64,000 bases of DNA from Sipunculus nudus (GCA_026874595.1 CM049318.1:13125241-13189240); one strand, 5' to 3'. Numbered from the stretch's first letter, positions 36,318 through 48,025 are shown. The notes: generated from the sequence alone by a model not told the origin. Translations and numbers: made by a program.

Positions 36318-37013
36318 TGGGGATGTCCCCACACTGTATCACAAGCAGTTGCTGATGTTGGTGGCTGACAATGTTCCAAGACCAGTTTGATGACAGAAGT
36401 CTTTATTCAATAGCAAGCGATCTGGGACAGTCTCTCTCTCTGAGAGAGCCGCCCAGCCTCCCTGACTCTCTCTCTCTCTCTCTCTGACTCTCAGCGCGCA
36501 CTACAGATAGTTTTGTTACAGAGCTTTCACGTGACATATGAGATGTACATATCCATATTTCTGCATTTCGTCATAAAAGCTCAACCTTATTGGATGACTC
36601 AAAGTAGGTCACAATTACATCAGAGTTGTAAGTGTTCCTCCTAACTTACGTGAGATCTGATTGGACAAAGGTCTATGGACAATCCCAAGTCTGACCTGAC
36701 ATGCATACAGTTATAGACTGACCTACAATGCTATTTCCAAACTCTATAAACATAATCTGCCTGCCTCATCATAGAAACCAATTTAGAGCTAATTTGTGAG
36801 AGAACATTTAGGCTCTACAAACATACTGAATTGCCATTAGATACTTGGTCGTCTGATGAACATTAATAATTCTTTGGCTCTGTCTGAATATCAGAACAGA
36901 CTGAAACCAAGATTGATTTTCATTTGCCTCTAAAGTAAATTTTAGATGAAATATTGAAATATTCCTTTAAATATATGTCAAGTCACATATACACCCTTTC
37001 TCACTCCATAACA
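36318..37013 (-). repeat. LTR (5' copy in element orientation)
   Basis: Partner of 32742-33437, same length and orientation, nearly identical. On the minus strand it precedes the broken coding sequence. Confidence 0.8.
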
Positions 37014-37788
37014 ATAGGTTCACCATATGCTGCAGTTTCATTCATTACTGGCTACAAATCAGAAACACTGTAGAAGTCGACTCAGTTATGGTTGTGCCAG
37101 TAGGTAGAGGCACACCACATGTAGCGGAGTCAGTATAATAGACCCTTTCCATTTCACCAACGAGACCTATCAGAGATATCTGACATGCATGATTCGGGGT
37201 TAGTAGCATACACATCAGCATGGCAAAAGCGGTTTTGTTTTTGGCCCTTTTGCTGTGACATAACCTGTAACATCCTTGACAACGGTGTGAACCTAAATGA
37301 AACAGATTTTATCTTGAAACGTTATGTTTTGACAGTATCTATATCTGACAATCCATGCTACGTACATCCACAAATAATAATATATGTTCCTTTATTTTGG
37401 TCATATTACAAAAATATATAGCTATCTAGCTCAAATATAGTTGCATTCTACCTAGTATTTATTAATATAAGACACCTGTTTGTTTACCTGTAGACCCGAA
37501 CCCTGCTCAAACACATACTGTTTGCATGCTCATGAAAAGGTCTATTACTTGACTGTGTCAACATTTCTTAGGTTGGTGCCTTGCTTGGTGGCTGGCTTTG
37601 ACTCTCATGGCTCAGGGAACAGTAGTATGTCTATACAACTATTGAACAACAACAGCAGGATATGTTCTTATAATACAAGTGCCCTGCCTGTTCCTGCTAC
37701 ACATGCAAGAATTGTCAGAAAAAAACAATTCTTTAATAAATTTACACATAATCAAATATATTGGTGACAGGTAAATAGCTCCTTTTTG
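37014..37788. other. no gene recognised
   Basis: Two ORFs of 78 and 95 codons (37185-37767) show no supporting context. Confidence 0.45.
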
Positions 37789-38486
37789 AGCTCAGATGAC
37801 TGTAAGTCATCTGAGCTATAGCGATCACTCTTTGTCTGTCGTCTGTCCGGCCATCTAGCCGTCTATCCGTTAACAAGGCACAAATTGTAACCACTAGACC
37901 TTGAATCTTCTCACTTTACATCCAGAGAGGTCCATGAAAAATCTCCTTGGAAACCTGGAATTAGGTCTCTGTTTCCCATATTCTTCAAGCTATGGAGCTC
38001 AGAAGTACCCCCCAGAATAATGAAAAATTTGATACAAAAGCTCAAATATCTGAACAACTAATGCATTGATCACCATGATTCTTTGCATGGATATTTATCA
38101 TGGAGTGTTTCATCAGTTTCTGCAGACTGGTGGCGCCACCTGTATTTTTTTTTTTTTAACAATTTTTTTACTATATTTTTGAGACCTTAGAAGATGCCGT
38201 CATCTGTTAACAGGACACAAATATTAATGACTGGACTTAGAATCTTCTGTTTGACATGCAGGGAGACACATGAAAAGTCTCCTTGGACTGAAATTAGGTC
38301 TCTGTTACCCAAAACCTGTGAGCTGTGGGGCTTCTACCCCCCCCCCCCCCCAAGAATAATGGAAAATTTGATACAAAAGCTCAAGTATCTGAACAACTAA
38401 TGCATTGATCACTATAATTCTTTGCATGGATATTTATCATGGAGTGTTTCATCAGTTTCTGCAGACTGGTGGTGCCAACTGTATTT

Positions 38487-39286
38487 TTTAGCGAACCTGT
38501 GAGCTTAAGCGATGGTGCGGGGTCATCCGTCGTGCGTCGTCTGTTGTGCGTCATTCTTTGTCCATAGCAATCTCTCAAAAACCGCAGAAGCTAGCACCGC
38601 CAAATTTTGCAAATAATCAGTTATCTGAAAAACTCTATCAGATTATGTTGATTTTTTTTCTAACTGCATTTTCTTAGATTTTATGGGGGAAAAGCTAAAA
38701 AAAGCTTTAAAATCTTCTACTCCAAAACTGTCAAGGCAAATTGTCCAATATTTCACAGAAATGATCCCTGGAACAATCTCTCTCAAGTTTGTTCGAATGG
38801 TTCCATTTCAGAGATTTTTGGCTGAGTTACAGGAGGTTGAACTTAGTCATCTGTCCAAAAAGGCACACAAAAATATAAATCTCAGAAACGGCTAGAGCTA
38901 TAATCACCAAATTTTATACCAATGTTTGTCACATATGTCATATCTGAAATTGTGGTATTGGTGGCGCCACCTACATTGATGTGTTTTTTAACAAGCGAAA
39001 ATGTAATTTTAAACTCTTCTAGCTTATACACTGATTTATGATGAAACTGTTAAGCTGATTGGTTTAAACTTTACAAGAATTATTCTATGGTAGGGTTCTG
39101 CCAGTTTTATAAGAATAATTTGGGTAAATACAGCTGTAAAAAAGCATTGTAGCCAATTGAAAAGGCTTTCTGTGTTTGAAAACAGATTTGACAACATGCT
39201 GAGTTTCAGCAGCCAAGTCAAGAGGTCACTCAGTTCAAACAGGTGGGGTCCAGACATCACCATGGCAACTTAACTGGTTCTGGCGG
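38487..39286 (+). mobile_element. hairpin-type element, type 5, nested
   Basis: Starts TTTTTAGCGAACCTGTGAGC and continues with CGTCGTGCGTCGTCTG, the same design as types 1-4. Its 3' end is not found; it may run further right. Confidence 0.4.
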
Positions 39287-39355
39287 GTGTCTAGACAATG
39301 TGTCTAGACGTCTAGACACAGCGTCTAGATGTCTAGACACAATGTCTAGATGTAT
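39287..39355. repeat. TCTAGAC short tandem repeat
   Basis: The palindrome-containing motif GTCTAGAC/TCTAGA occurs eight or more times within 69 bp, alternating with ATG/ACA spacers. Confidence 0.85.
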
Positions 39356-40285
39356 AGATCTCGCATAGCTCTTCATCATAGGTAAATATGGTGGCACCAA
39401 CTGCAACCACTTATGCACAGCACCATCTGTTCATCTGCCTTGGGATAAAATCACTCATATCTCAGCAGTGGTTTGACTTTTCCACCTGAAATTTTGCAGG
39501 TTTATACATCCTGGAAAATTTTCTGATTTTATGACAGGTGGCTCCACCTACATTAACGTTTAAGCTGCAGACATCCATGCTAATATGCAAAACACCTCAC
39601 TCTATTCCCCTTGCCTCTTAATCCATGCCTCACTTCACTGGTCCCACTCTGATTTCTGCTGATACACATAGTCGCTTTTCGACTACCCATATTCTGCTTT
39701 TAAAATGTCCTAGTCTGGAACTTGGAGGTTGGAAAAGTCCATTTTGCTGAAATCATAATGACTAAGGTAGATATGCTGGACGTAAAGGCCCAGTTCCGGT
39801 ATAAAAGGAGAAGTGGAGCCACAGCCGAGCCAGTATACAACCTGTCACTGCAGTGCTCACACAAACCTGGCTTCAGGAGCTTTTATGTGGATTTTATCAA
39901 AATTACTTACCTGTTTGTCCCCAAAATTGTCTGTGAGAAACATCTCTTGTAAAGATATCATTTTATTCCTTCAATAAACACAAAGGATTAGTTTTAAGTG
40001 AAAATTCCAAAGTTTTGTACACAGCAGCCAACACAAATTTGAATTTACCGGTCCTAGCTTTGGGGTATCCAGTATCACAACAGAGGTACACATGTGACAG
40101 CTTGGAAACCCCCTTTCCCCTGCTTACTGCACATACCACAGGCCAGACACTGAGACAGGCCTTGCTCTGACCCAGCGATCACCTTATCACAACAGAAGCT
40201 CAGCTGCTGATAAGGCTGGCTACTACAGTTTATATAACAGTCATGATAGCATGATAATGCAGATAGTGTAGTACTTGATGAATTA

Positions 40286-40876
40286 ATGTGTTACTATGTA
40301 AAACATATGTCTTTGATATTGTCAGTTTTATTATTCTGTATTAGATCCATTTGTGACCCATGTTCATACTCATATACATGGAGCATGAAGCACTGTGATG
40401 GTTCAGCTGACAAACTGAGGGCAAATATGCGAGGCCTTGTAGAACATTATAAGGGGAACCATGCTAACTGCTTTCCAACTACTAGATGCAAGGAAGAAGG
40501 TGCCCTTTATGAAACAAAATGTTTGATTACAGACCATAAAGCAGACCAGATGCTAATGAAAGGCATCACAGGCCTCAGGGTGTACAAGAATGCTGAAGAC
40601 TTTATATTGTGCCAGAACACCCATTATGTTGAGTCCTTTAACAATGCCTGCTTAATTTACCATGATAAAAAATTAAGGATCTCATTTGACTATGATGAGT
40701 ATCAACGCCGCAGCAACATGTCAGTAATTAAGTGGAATGAAAACGTGGACAGAGAAATTACATCAGTGTCTAACAGAGTGTCTGTTAAAAAACCACAAAG
40801 ACAACAGGGACAGAAAATTTTAAAAGAAAAACAACTTGCATTCTTTGACACAATTTGGGAACATTTGATAATGTAA
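40286..40876 (+). CDS. C-terminal part of an unnamed, probably transposon-derived protein
   Basis: 196 codons, ending TAA. The convincing part starts at residue 20 (RSICDPCSYSYTW), right after a possible acceptor (ttctgtattag), so the N-terminus is probably on lost or unseen exons. Landmarks are KHCDGSADKLRANMRGLVEH (36-54), Cys/His residues at 62-68, CQNTHYVESFNN at 109-120, and WNENVDRE at 150-157. From memory, a widespread animal family of long, often transposon-linked proteins has the same order: a C-GD-W/H block, a QTS-x-x-E-[AS]-F-[HN] motif and an HYNEN motif. Its function is unknown to me. The region 39650-39950 also holds a 76-codon ORF with no recognised domain. Confidence 0.5.
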   Translation: MCYYVKHMSLILSVLLFCIRSICDPCSYSYTWSMKHCDGSADKLRANMRGLVEHYKGNHANCFPTTRCKEEGALYETKCLITDHKADQMLMKGITGLRVYKNAEDFILCQNTHYVESFNNACLIYHDKKLRISFDYDEYQRRSNMSVIKWNENVDREITSVSNRVSVKKPQRQQGQKILKEKQLAFFDTIWEHLIM

Positions 40877-42581
40877 ACACACTTATTATGACAGTTATAT
40901 GCATAAACAATGAAGTTTTACACTTGGAATATATCTATATAGAGTGTTAAAAAATGTCCACACATTAAATCCACATGGTTCAGGTACATGGTTATTTTTA
41001 CTTTTTCTAAACAGCTTGCAAACAAAGCAAACAATATCCCCTTCATTAGCTTTCTATCCCTGGTCCTCAGTTTTACACTGATACACAGAGGGGACATTGA
41101 TATACCCCATGCAGCCAGGCTGGGAAATTCCCTAAGGTGCCCCAAGGCACACTGGATACTTAATCACATGGCGAGTCTCAACTAGCTTCACTTGGGATGG
41201 GATCACTCCAGTGGGGTTCCACCGGAATTTGGTCTTTAAAAGGATCAATATTAATTTTTAAAAATAAACCTCCATTCATACTCCTAAACTTTGCACAGGT
41301 TCGCATTAGGCCTGTAGACCTTGTTTTATTGTTAACTATTTTTTTATCTATTTTTGAGACCTTAAAAGATGTGGTCATCTGTTAACAGGGCACAAATCTT
41401 AATGACTAGACCTAGAACTTTCTTTCTTGACATGATGGGAGGCCCATGAGAGGTCTTATTGGAAACCTGAAATTAGGTCTCTTTCACCCATATTCTCCAC
41501 GAGCTATGGGGCTCAGAAGTACCCCCCAGAATGATTAAAAATTTGATACAAAGGCTCTGGTATCTGAACAGCTAGTGCATTGATCGGCATTATTCTTTGC
41601 ATGCATATGCATCATGGAATGTTTCTTCAGTTCCTGCAGACTGGTGGTGCCACCTGAACTTCTTTGATTTTTTACGCATTTTTATCTTTATTTTGAGACC
41701 TACAAACATGTGGTGGTCTGTTAACAGGGAACAAATCATAACTATTTGACCTGGAATTTCTTTTTGACATCCTGGGAGGTCCTTAAGAACTCCGTGGAAA
41801 CCTGAAATTAGGTCTCTGTTACTCATATCCTCTGAGCTATGGGTCTTAGAAGTACCTCCCAGAATAACTAAAAATTTGATACAAAAGCTCCAGTATCTGA
41901 ACAACTATTGCATTGATCACCCTGATTTTTGCATGCATATTCATCATAGAGTGTTTCATCAGTTCTTGCGGACTGGTGGCACCACCTAAATTTTTTTTTT
42001 TAATTTTGACACTTTTTTTCTCTATTTATGAGACTTTCAAAGATGCGGTCATCCCATAACAGGGCTTAAATTGTAACCATTGGTGCTAGAAGCTTCAAAC
42101 TTGATATCCAGGGAGATCTGTGAAAAGTCTCCTTGGAAACGCGAATTAAGGTCTCTGTTACCCATAATTCCTGAGCTATGGGGCTCTGAAATACACCCCA
42201 AAATAATTGAAAATTTGATACCAAATAGGGCACAAATCGTAACAATGGGGCCCAGAATCTTCTAACTTGACATCCATCCTGAGAGTTCCTCAAAAGTTCT
42301 CCCCAGAAACTTGAAATTGGGTCACAGTGACGTATATTCTCAGAGTTTCGGGATATGTGTGAGCCCCCCCCCCCCCAGAAATAATGCAAAATACACACAA
42401 ATTGCCAGATTTCTCATGAAAGGCCGGTTGGATTGTCATCAAATTTGTTGTGCTTATGGGTCTTGATGAACTTAAGCTAATGTGCTTGAACAATGATGCC
42501 ACCTATCTTAATTAGGTGTCTGTGCAAGGACATATTATCAACGTGTCAGTTGGCTGAGCGTCATGACCAATGGGTCACTTG

Positions 42582-43637
42582 TTAAAATGCACATGATAAA
42601 TTAAGTTGCATAAAGAGTCACTACCACATAATTCCAGGTTCTTTTTCTCCATGTGATACAAAGTAAAACATCAGGCATATCATAAAGGTCTCTAGTTTCT
42701 CCATGTGATACAAAGTAAAACATCAGGCCTATCATATAGGTCCTACAGATCTGGTCCAACCAAAGAACTAACAATCGGCCACATTAATTAAAATAAGGTT
42801 GTTTCTGATTCCTGTTTATTTGAGTTTTAGTGTCAAAGGATGACAAATAACAAAAGGTGCAAAGCGCAAAACTAATAAAAATAATGTATAATACATTTCA
42901 CAATGATATTCAACCCAGCTTATCCCATATGGGACACTAGTAGGCAGTTTACGGTACTCTTTATTAACAATTGTGAATCAAACATTATGCAGTAACATTC
43001 CTACTTGCAACTTAACAGTGATCATATGGTGTCCTGCAGATCATATGATGTCCTGCAGATATAGTATTTTATATATTTCTATTACAAAGTTCTTGGTCTT
43101 GTACCATTGTTTTCCCATAGGACTGCATTAAAATTATTTACATCAGATTACAAATGTTTACACCAAAATAACTCCTGTTTGATTCTGCTCAGTATTTAAT
43201 TCAATACGCAGTTCAACCCTGGTATTATTTAATTGGTGGTTGCTTGGCTCGTTCTTCCTATTCATCAGTAATGCCAACAGGGATCTATACATTTTGTTAA
43301 CCTGGGACCATCGTTACAAACACTGAGAAAGCCACACATGAATTTCTTATTTTCCCTTGAATTACATCCACCATAACAGTGCAGTATTTCACTCTTGATC
43401 ATTGAATGCACTTGACAAAACTTGTCCCGATTTATTTTTGTTATGCTTAGCTGCCTGGAGCTTTCTTTGTTAATTTCTGGACAAACACTGGCAAAATATA
43501 ATGATCTTGAATTAAGGCTACATCCATGATCTCATTTCCGGCCTGTCTGTACAGTGGAATACTGTTCCTTTGCAACTTTACACCTTGGGACTTTACTCGT
43601 TGATACTGTGTCCATGTTACATAAACAAAGCTTACAG
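42582..43637. other. no gene; two short tandem duplications
   Basis: A 52-bp unit beginning TCTCCATGTGATACAAAG is duplicated at 42646 and 42698. GATCATATGRTGTCCTGCA is duplicated at 43021-43060. No ORF is supported. Confidence 0.6.
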
Positions 43638-43980
43638 ACTGGTTAGGTTAGACTGGTTCAGGGGCCTGGACAGCTAAGTATTAAAATGCTCGGCCTTCTA
43701 TGCTGGCAACCTGGGTTCAATCCCCAGTGTGGCTATGAGATTGGGTTGTAGTGACCCGTCCAAGGGTGGTGGTTCTCTCTGGGTTCTCCGGCTTCATTGA
43801 CCTCTCTCACTGCACTGATGTAACTGGATCTATTGTCAACTTGCTTTTGAGTTCGGACCTTCTTTCACAGACTCAAACTTCTCCTTGAAGGTGCTGGTGC
43901 AGATATAGCTTTGGCTATGTGCTGGGACCAGCCCTGGCACCAACTTCATTTCAATAATTATAATAATAAAACTGGTTAGG
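43638..43980 (+). mobile_element. SINE with 10-bp target-site duplication
   Basis: The body 43648-43970 is flanked by ACTGGTTAGG at 43638-43647 and again at 43971-43980. The tRNA-related head has an A-box-like AGCTAAGTATTAAAATGC and a B box GGTTCAATCCC at 43714-43724. The middle contains GGTTCTCTCTGGGTTCTCCG, which recalls the conserved central domain shared by several mollusc and vertebrate SINEs. The tail is (TAA)n-rich. No ORF, as expected. The exact duplication makes this a secure insertion. Confidence 0.85.
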
Positions 43981-44064
43981 AAAACATGTTGCATCAAACA
44001 TTCCAATATATCATATTAACATTCTGGTCCTACACTAAGGTCATCACTTCCATCAAACCTAGTC

Positions 44065-44460
44065 TATCTTAAAGGGGCCCAATCACCTATCTGACCTTCA
44101 TAAACTAAAGGTAATCCCTTGGAGCTTTTATAAAAATAGGCCAGAAAACGTTGGTGTCACAACACACAGGCTGTTTTTTTTTTTGTTTATATCAACGTGG
44201 TGGTAATATTTTGTCGTTCACCAAAATAAAACAAAGTCAACAAGGGCATTTGGCAGCAAGTCAGATAAACCAGAGCTTTGCAAATGGCATTTTGCAACCT
44301 ACCACCTTAGGTTACATGTTTCACCTTTGTAAACATTGCTGTGTTTACAAACATGTTGTTGATAAAAAAAAGTTCATACATCCTTCACGAAGGCCTTATA
44401 CGAACTCTTCACAGCCAAATTTACTCTTTAGATCATTAATATATACACAGAGGAAGCTAG
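44065..44460 (+). repeat. dispersed repeat R3, copy 1
   Basis: Matches the reverse complement of 59230-59600. Landmarks in order are GGCCCAATCACCTATCTGAC, GAGCTTTTATAAAAATAGGC, GTTTATATCAACGTG, AACATTGCTGTGTT, TTCATACATCCTTCACGA, AGGCCTTAT, and GATCATTAATATATACACAG. A 154-codon ORF (44151-44615) lies over it but is not preserved in the other copy. Confidence 0.8.
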
Positions 44461-45584
44461 CCCTGACAACCCAACTCAGTAGGCAATTGGATAATTGGGC
44501 TGGTAAGCCTACTCGAGACGTGGTACAAGTTATATCTAGGAATGTATCGCAGTGGTCTAGCATCAGGTTGCATTCATATCATGGTAAACGGCCCATAATC
44601 TCAATATTATGCTAAAAAATAATGAATTTACACAATAGAATACATGAGAGCTCACAACCCAAACTAAAACACTGTCTCCATGGACACGAGTCATTTCCTG
44701 TATCGCCTGCAGGCTGCCAGCGTCCTGTAACCCGTGCAAGCCATGCTTGTGTTCATGCGGTCATAAATTTAACAAACACGCAAAGGGTTTAACAATGTGC
44801 TGGGTTAAGGAACTTTTCTCGCTCATTTTTGGTATTATTAGAAGGTACACAAAAAATACCAACGAAACAAACTTCTTTATTTCAAAACATGAAACAATAC
44901 AGACAGATTATTTCACAACCTCTCATTGGTCCTAACACTCCAGCAAAGACTCGTGTCTGCATGTAAGCAACTCGGCGACATTTGTTCCTAACCATGACAT
45001 CATTTAGCGCTTTCACGATGAACAAATGATTGAGTTGACCTGACAGGTCACATTATAATAAAATTATCAATCTTTGAGGTTACCTTACAAACTTGAAGCA
45101 TTGTGAGTCTTGCGGTTATCCTGTTCATACACTGGATCTTAATATATACACAATATACTAGTATATCATGCCTAAACAAGTAAGTCTCTCCGACAAGGCC
45201 AATTTCCAAAAGTATACTAACTAAACCCAGAATATGGCATATATGTAAGATAACTATTTGGTAGTCATATTAGTTGCTGGCTGACAAGAAATGTGTCATT
45301 CACAGCCTATAAATCACAATGCTTATATGTGGGTACACTCCATAAGCAGCGGTTATGCTATGCTTATCCATTCGCTGTAACCACTGCATACTGTAATCCG
45401 TCAGATTTTGCCACCAGGCAGTGCTGTGTCTGTGGAATTTCCTATTGCATAACATTTAACCGACCCCCTTTTGAATACACAGGATGCAATATTCACCTTT
45501 CTGGACAGTCTCTATACTGACTTGAAGGTATGGCCTGAGTTCACCTAATTATCCCCCACTGTTTGCAAATTTCCTCTCTTGCAG
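44461..45584. other. no gene recognised
   Basis: ORFs of 62 and 75 codons at 44747-44935 and 45293-45520 lack domains and context. Confidence 0.45.
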
Positions 45585-45715
45585 TGCTGCACAACGAGAT
45601 CTGTATAGGTGCAGCCATCTTTGTTTACACGCTAAGCCAATAAGATTTTGTTTTACGAGATTCCCATTGGCACAACCATCTTTGTTTGCACGCTGAGCCA
45701 ATCAGGTTTTATTTT
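45585..45715 (+). promoter_or_regulatory. tandem CCAAT-containing duplication upstream of the TRIM gene
   Basis: Two diverged copies of about 62 bp, each with CATCTTTGTTT, CACGCT and GCCAAT. Their position some 450 bp before the TRIM exon and the CCAAT boxes suggest a promoter-proximal role, but there is no TATA box and an element fragment (45880-46092) lies between. Confidence 0.35.
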
Positions 45716-45879
45716 ACTCAGCTTGATGTTTGGCTGCTTGCCAAACCTGAAGAATCTATCCATTTGTCACAGTATGTGAGTGGAAGGTTTCCTCGAGGTC
45801 ACGTGCTGTGTATCCTGGCTGTTTTGACTACTGGATAATCTAGTATATAACGTGTATAGTAACCATCCAGCCGGATGCT

Positions 45880-46092
45880 TGGCAAGAAACAAATCCTAAG
45901 CTTTAGACCTAGGATGTTCATGGGGGCACTGAAAATCACTGTCCTTATGGAAAAACAAAAACTTTCATGTAGTTGGGTTATGTGACCTCTCCTTGTAAAC
46001 CCCAAATTATGTCACATTATATATATGGGCTCATGACCTTTAGAAATATGTCATATTCAGCTGGTCATCATGGCCCATTCGTCATTTCTTGA
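45880..46092 (+). mobile_element. 3' fragment of a hairpin-ended element
   Basis: Contains CTTTAGACCTAGGATGTTC, AAACCCCAAATTATGTCAC, and an end CAGCTGGTCATCATGGCCC, then ATTCGTCATTTCTTG, resembling the ends of types 1 and 2. The 5' hairpin is absent. Confidence 0.5.
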
Positions 46093-46150
46093 AATTTATG
46101 CAATGTAACGTTAGGAGATGTGCTTCATTTCTTTCTCTCTCTCATTACAG

Positions 46151-48025
46151 AAAGACAACATTATGGCGTCATTGAGTACCAGACAGCTGCTTGAATGTTC
46201 CATCTGCCTTACAGAGAAAGTTGGCAAAACACCGCGATCACTTTGCTGTCTACATTCTTTCTGTCATAACTGCCTTGTCACTTTGTTTGATGCCACCGCC
46301 ACCCGCAATAACACAGGGGGCCTGTTAAAATGCCCGGTGTGCCGTCGTGTCACTCGTATACAAGGTGGGGTTGAAAGCTTACCTGTTGACTTCAGACTTC
46401 AAGATATGGCTGATTTAATCAATCAGACTCAAGACGCATGTCAGTGCCGCCCATGCCAACAAAAAGGTATCACCAGTCTGGCAAAATCTGCATGTATGAA
46501 GTGCAACTCTGTTTATTGTGAAAAATGTTCAGTAGAACACACAAAAGTTGCCTTGTTCTCCAAACATAAGATGGTGAATGCATTTTGAGAGCAGCACGGA
46601 AGGCCATTTAGTTATATCTGTGAGACATGCATGGCCGGGATTTGTTCAGACTGCATAACTGCAGGGGCACATGCCAATCATGTTCACACGAAGGTGAAAT
46701 GCGGACGTAAATTGGTGACCAAAAAGATGACAGCCACTATTACTAAAATGAACAATGCTACGCAAATTCTGGAACAGTATATCAACATTAAAAAAGAAGA
46801 AAGTGAAGTTAAAAGGCCAAGATTTGAGGCGCAAATAAAGTTACAAGGAGAAAGAGTGAAGGCTAATGTTGATAGGATGGTTGAGGAAACTATCAGGCAG
46901 CATGAAGAGAATCAGTCTGCGTCATTTGAACGATTGTTTCAAGTCTACCACGAAGCTTGTGACAAGACCGCACAGATTGGGGCAGCAGAAGCATTACTCA
47001 GCATGGATTCAGGGGACTTCTTGGCAAATTTACATTCTGTTGATGCTAGCCTTCAAGCAGAGATGAATCAGATAGAAAAACTAGGAAAATCTCTCCCGGA
47101 CCCTTCACTCCATTCACATACTGAATGTAGTTTGAGGCTGGTTAGCAAACGTGCTGGTTCACAGGCCAGATGTGGTTTGGATTGTGTCTTGGCAGGATTG
47201 GAGAGACCAAGATTGCAAAGAATGCTTGATATTGACTGTTCCGTCACCCTTCCTGAACAGCAAAGTCCTTTCTGGGTCAGTGTCACTTCAGATGGGTCCG
47301 CTGTGGTGAGCCATCGGCAAGGTAATGTCGTTCATAAAATCAAAATTTGTGGAATGCCGTCTAAGATCTATGATGGCCATCGTGTGTGCGGCACCTGTGT
47401 TGATGATGAAGACAATATATACATAGCACAAGATAATGGCTGTGCAGTCATCAAACGTAATCCGTTGGGGAGATCTTTCATAATGAAACTGAATTCTGCT
47501 TTACAGCGCATCAGTGATATCAAAGTCAAAGGCAATGACCTCTTTTTATCAAGTGGAAGTGGAATCTTTACCCGCTCACTCTCCAGTCATGGAGGAGAAG
47601 AAGTCTTGAATTTACCCAATTCTCATTACTTCACTATTACTGAAAACCCTCTCTCTGAGGTCAAATTTATCGTCACAACCTGGGACACACATGAAGTCAA
47701 GTTTTATGATACCAATGGCAATGAGATAAACCAGATGGGAGACCAGAGCAGACCTGAACTTAAATTCAGCGCCCCAATGGGTATCACACAACTTGCAAAT
47801 GGCCATTTCCTTGTTGCTGATTATCATAACAGTAGAATTGTGGAGTTTCTCATTGATGGTAGTTTTGTCAGAGACCTGTTGTCAAGAGATAATGGTTTGC
47901 GTTTCCCAACTGGTATTGCTTATATACATCCATATCTGTGGGTTTGTGAAAGCAATCGTACCGAAAACTTGAGGAAGATCAAACTTTTCAAATTTGTTGC
48001 TCCGCCTTCACAGACACGCCAATAA
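46151..48025 (+). pseudogene. TRIM-type RING/B-box/coiled-coil/beta-propeller protein with one in-frame TGA
   Basis: TRIM proteins with this layout are usually RING E3 ubiquitin ligases, with the propeller binding RNA or protein. The exon starts after a pyrimidine-rich acceptor (ctctctcattacag). ATG 46163 has G at +4 and gives 620 codons. The RING finger spans residues 12-60 (CSIC, CCLHSFCHNC, CPVC). B-box 1 spans 93-135 (CQCRPC, CMKC, CEKC). B-box 2 spans 142-173: C153, C156, C161, C164, H170 and H173 are present, but its first Cys position, codon 142, is TGA (46586-46588). A coiled coil covers about 185-280 and an NHL-like propeller about 355-610, with repeats such as FSAPMGITQLANGHFLVADY. 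The frame is otherwise intact to TAA at 48023, so decay is either very recent or absent. Alternatives are selenocysteine, readthrough, a polymorphic null or a base error. Confidence 0.85.

Larger units (their letters stand above)
32742..37013 (-). mobile_element. young short LTR element (LTR-internal-LTR)
   Basis: Two direct repeats of 696 bp (32742-33437 and 36318-37013) flank 2880 bp. On the minus strand each begins TGTTATGGAGTG and ends ACATCCCCA. A GAATAAAGACTTC polyadenylation signal lies about 80 bp before the end. A polypurine-like AGAGGGATA precedes the 3' copy at 33438-33446. Only one difference between the copies was noticed (near 33366: aagatg versus tagatg), implying a very recent insertion. 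The internal region lacks reverse transcriptase or integrase, so it would depend on another element. The 5-bp flanks (GGGGT and ATAGG) do not match. Confidence 0.75.
37789..42581 (+). mobile_element. hairpin-ended element, type 1, copy C, with nested insertions
   Basis: Starts AGCTCAGATGACTGTAAGTC, then ATCTGAGCT: a perfect 13-bp stem with a 3-base loop. Ends GGCTGAGCGTCATGACC, then AATGGGTCACTTG, then T. Internal units of about 310 bp, each with a TTTGAGACCT-like start, GTTAACAGGGCACAAAT, AAATTTGATACAAAAGC and GTTTCATCAG...GACTGGTGG, occur around 37815, 38160, 41340, 41690 and 42000. The run is broken between about 38487 and 41330 by another hairpin-type element (TTTTTAGCGAACCTGTGAGC) and by the ORF at 40286. 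Confidence 0.65.

Noticed and set aside
39722-39952. THAP-like domain in the 76-codon ORF
   Set aside because: The Cys and His spacing does not fit THAP, and no other motif is visible.
44151-44615. 154-codon ORF as a gene
   Set aside because: It overlaps dispersed repeat R3 and is not open in the inverted copy.
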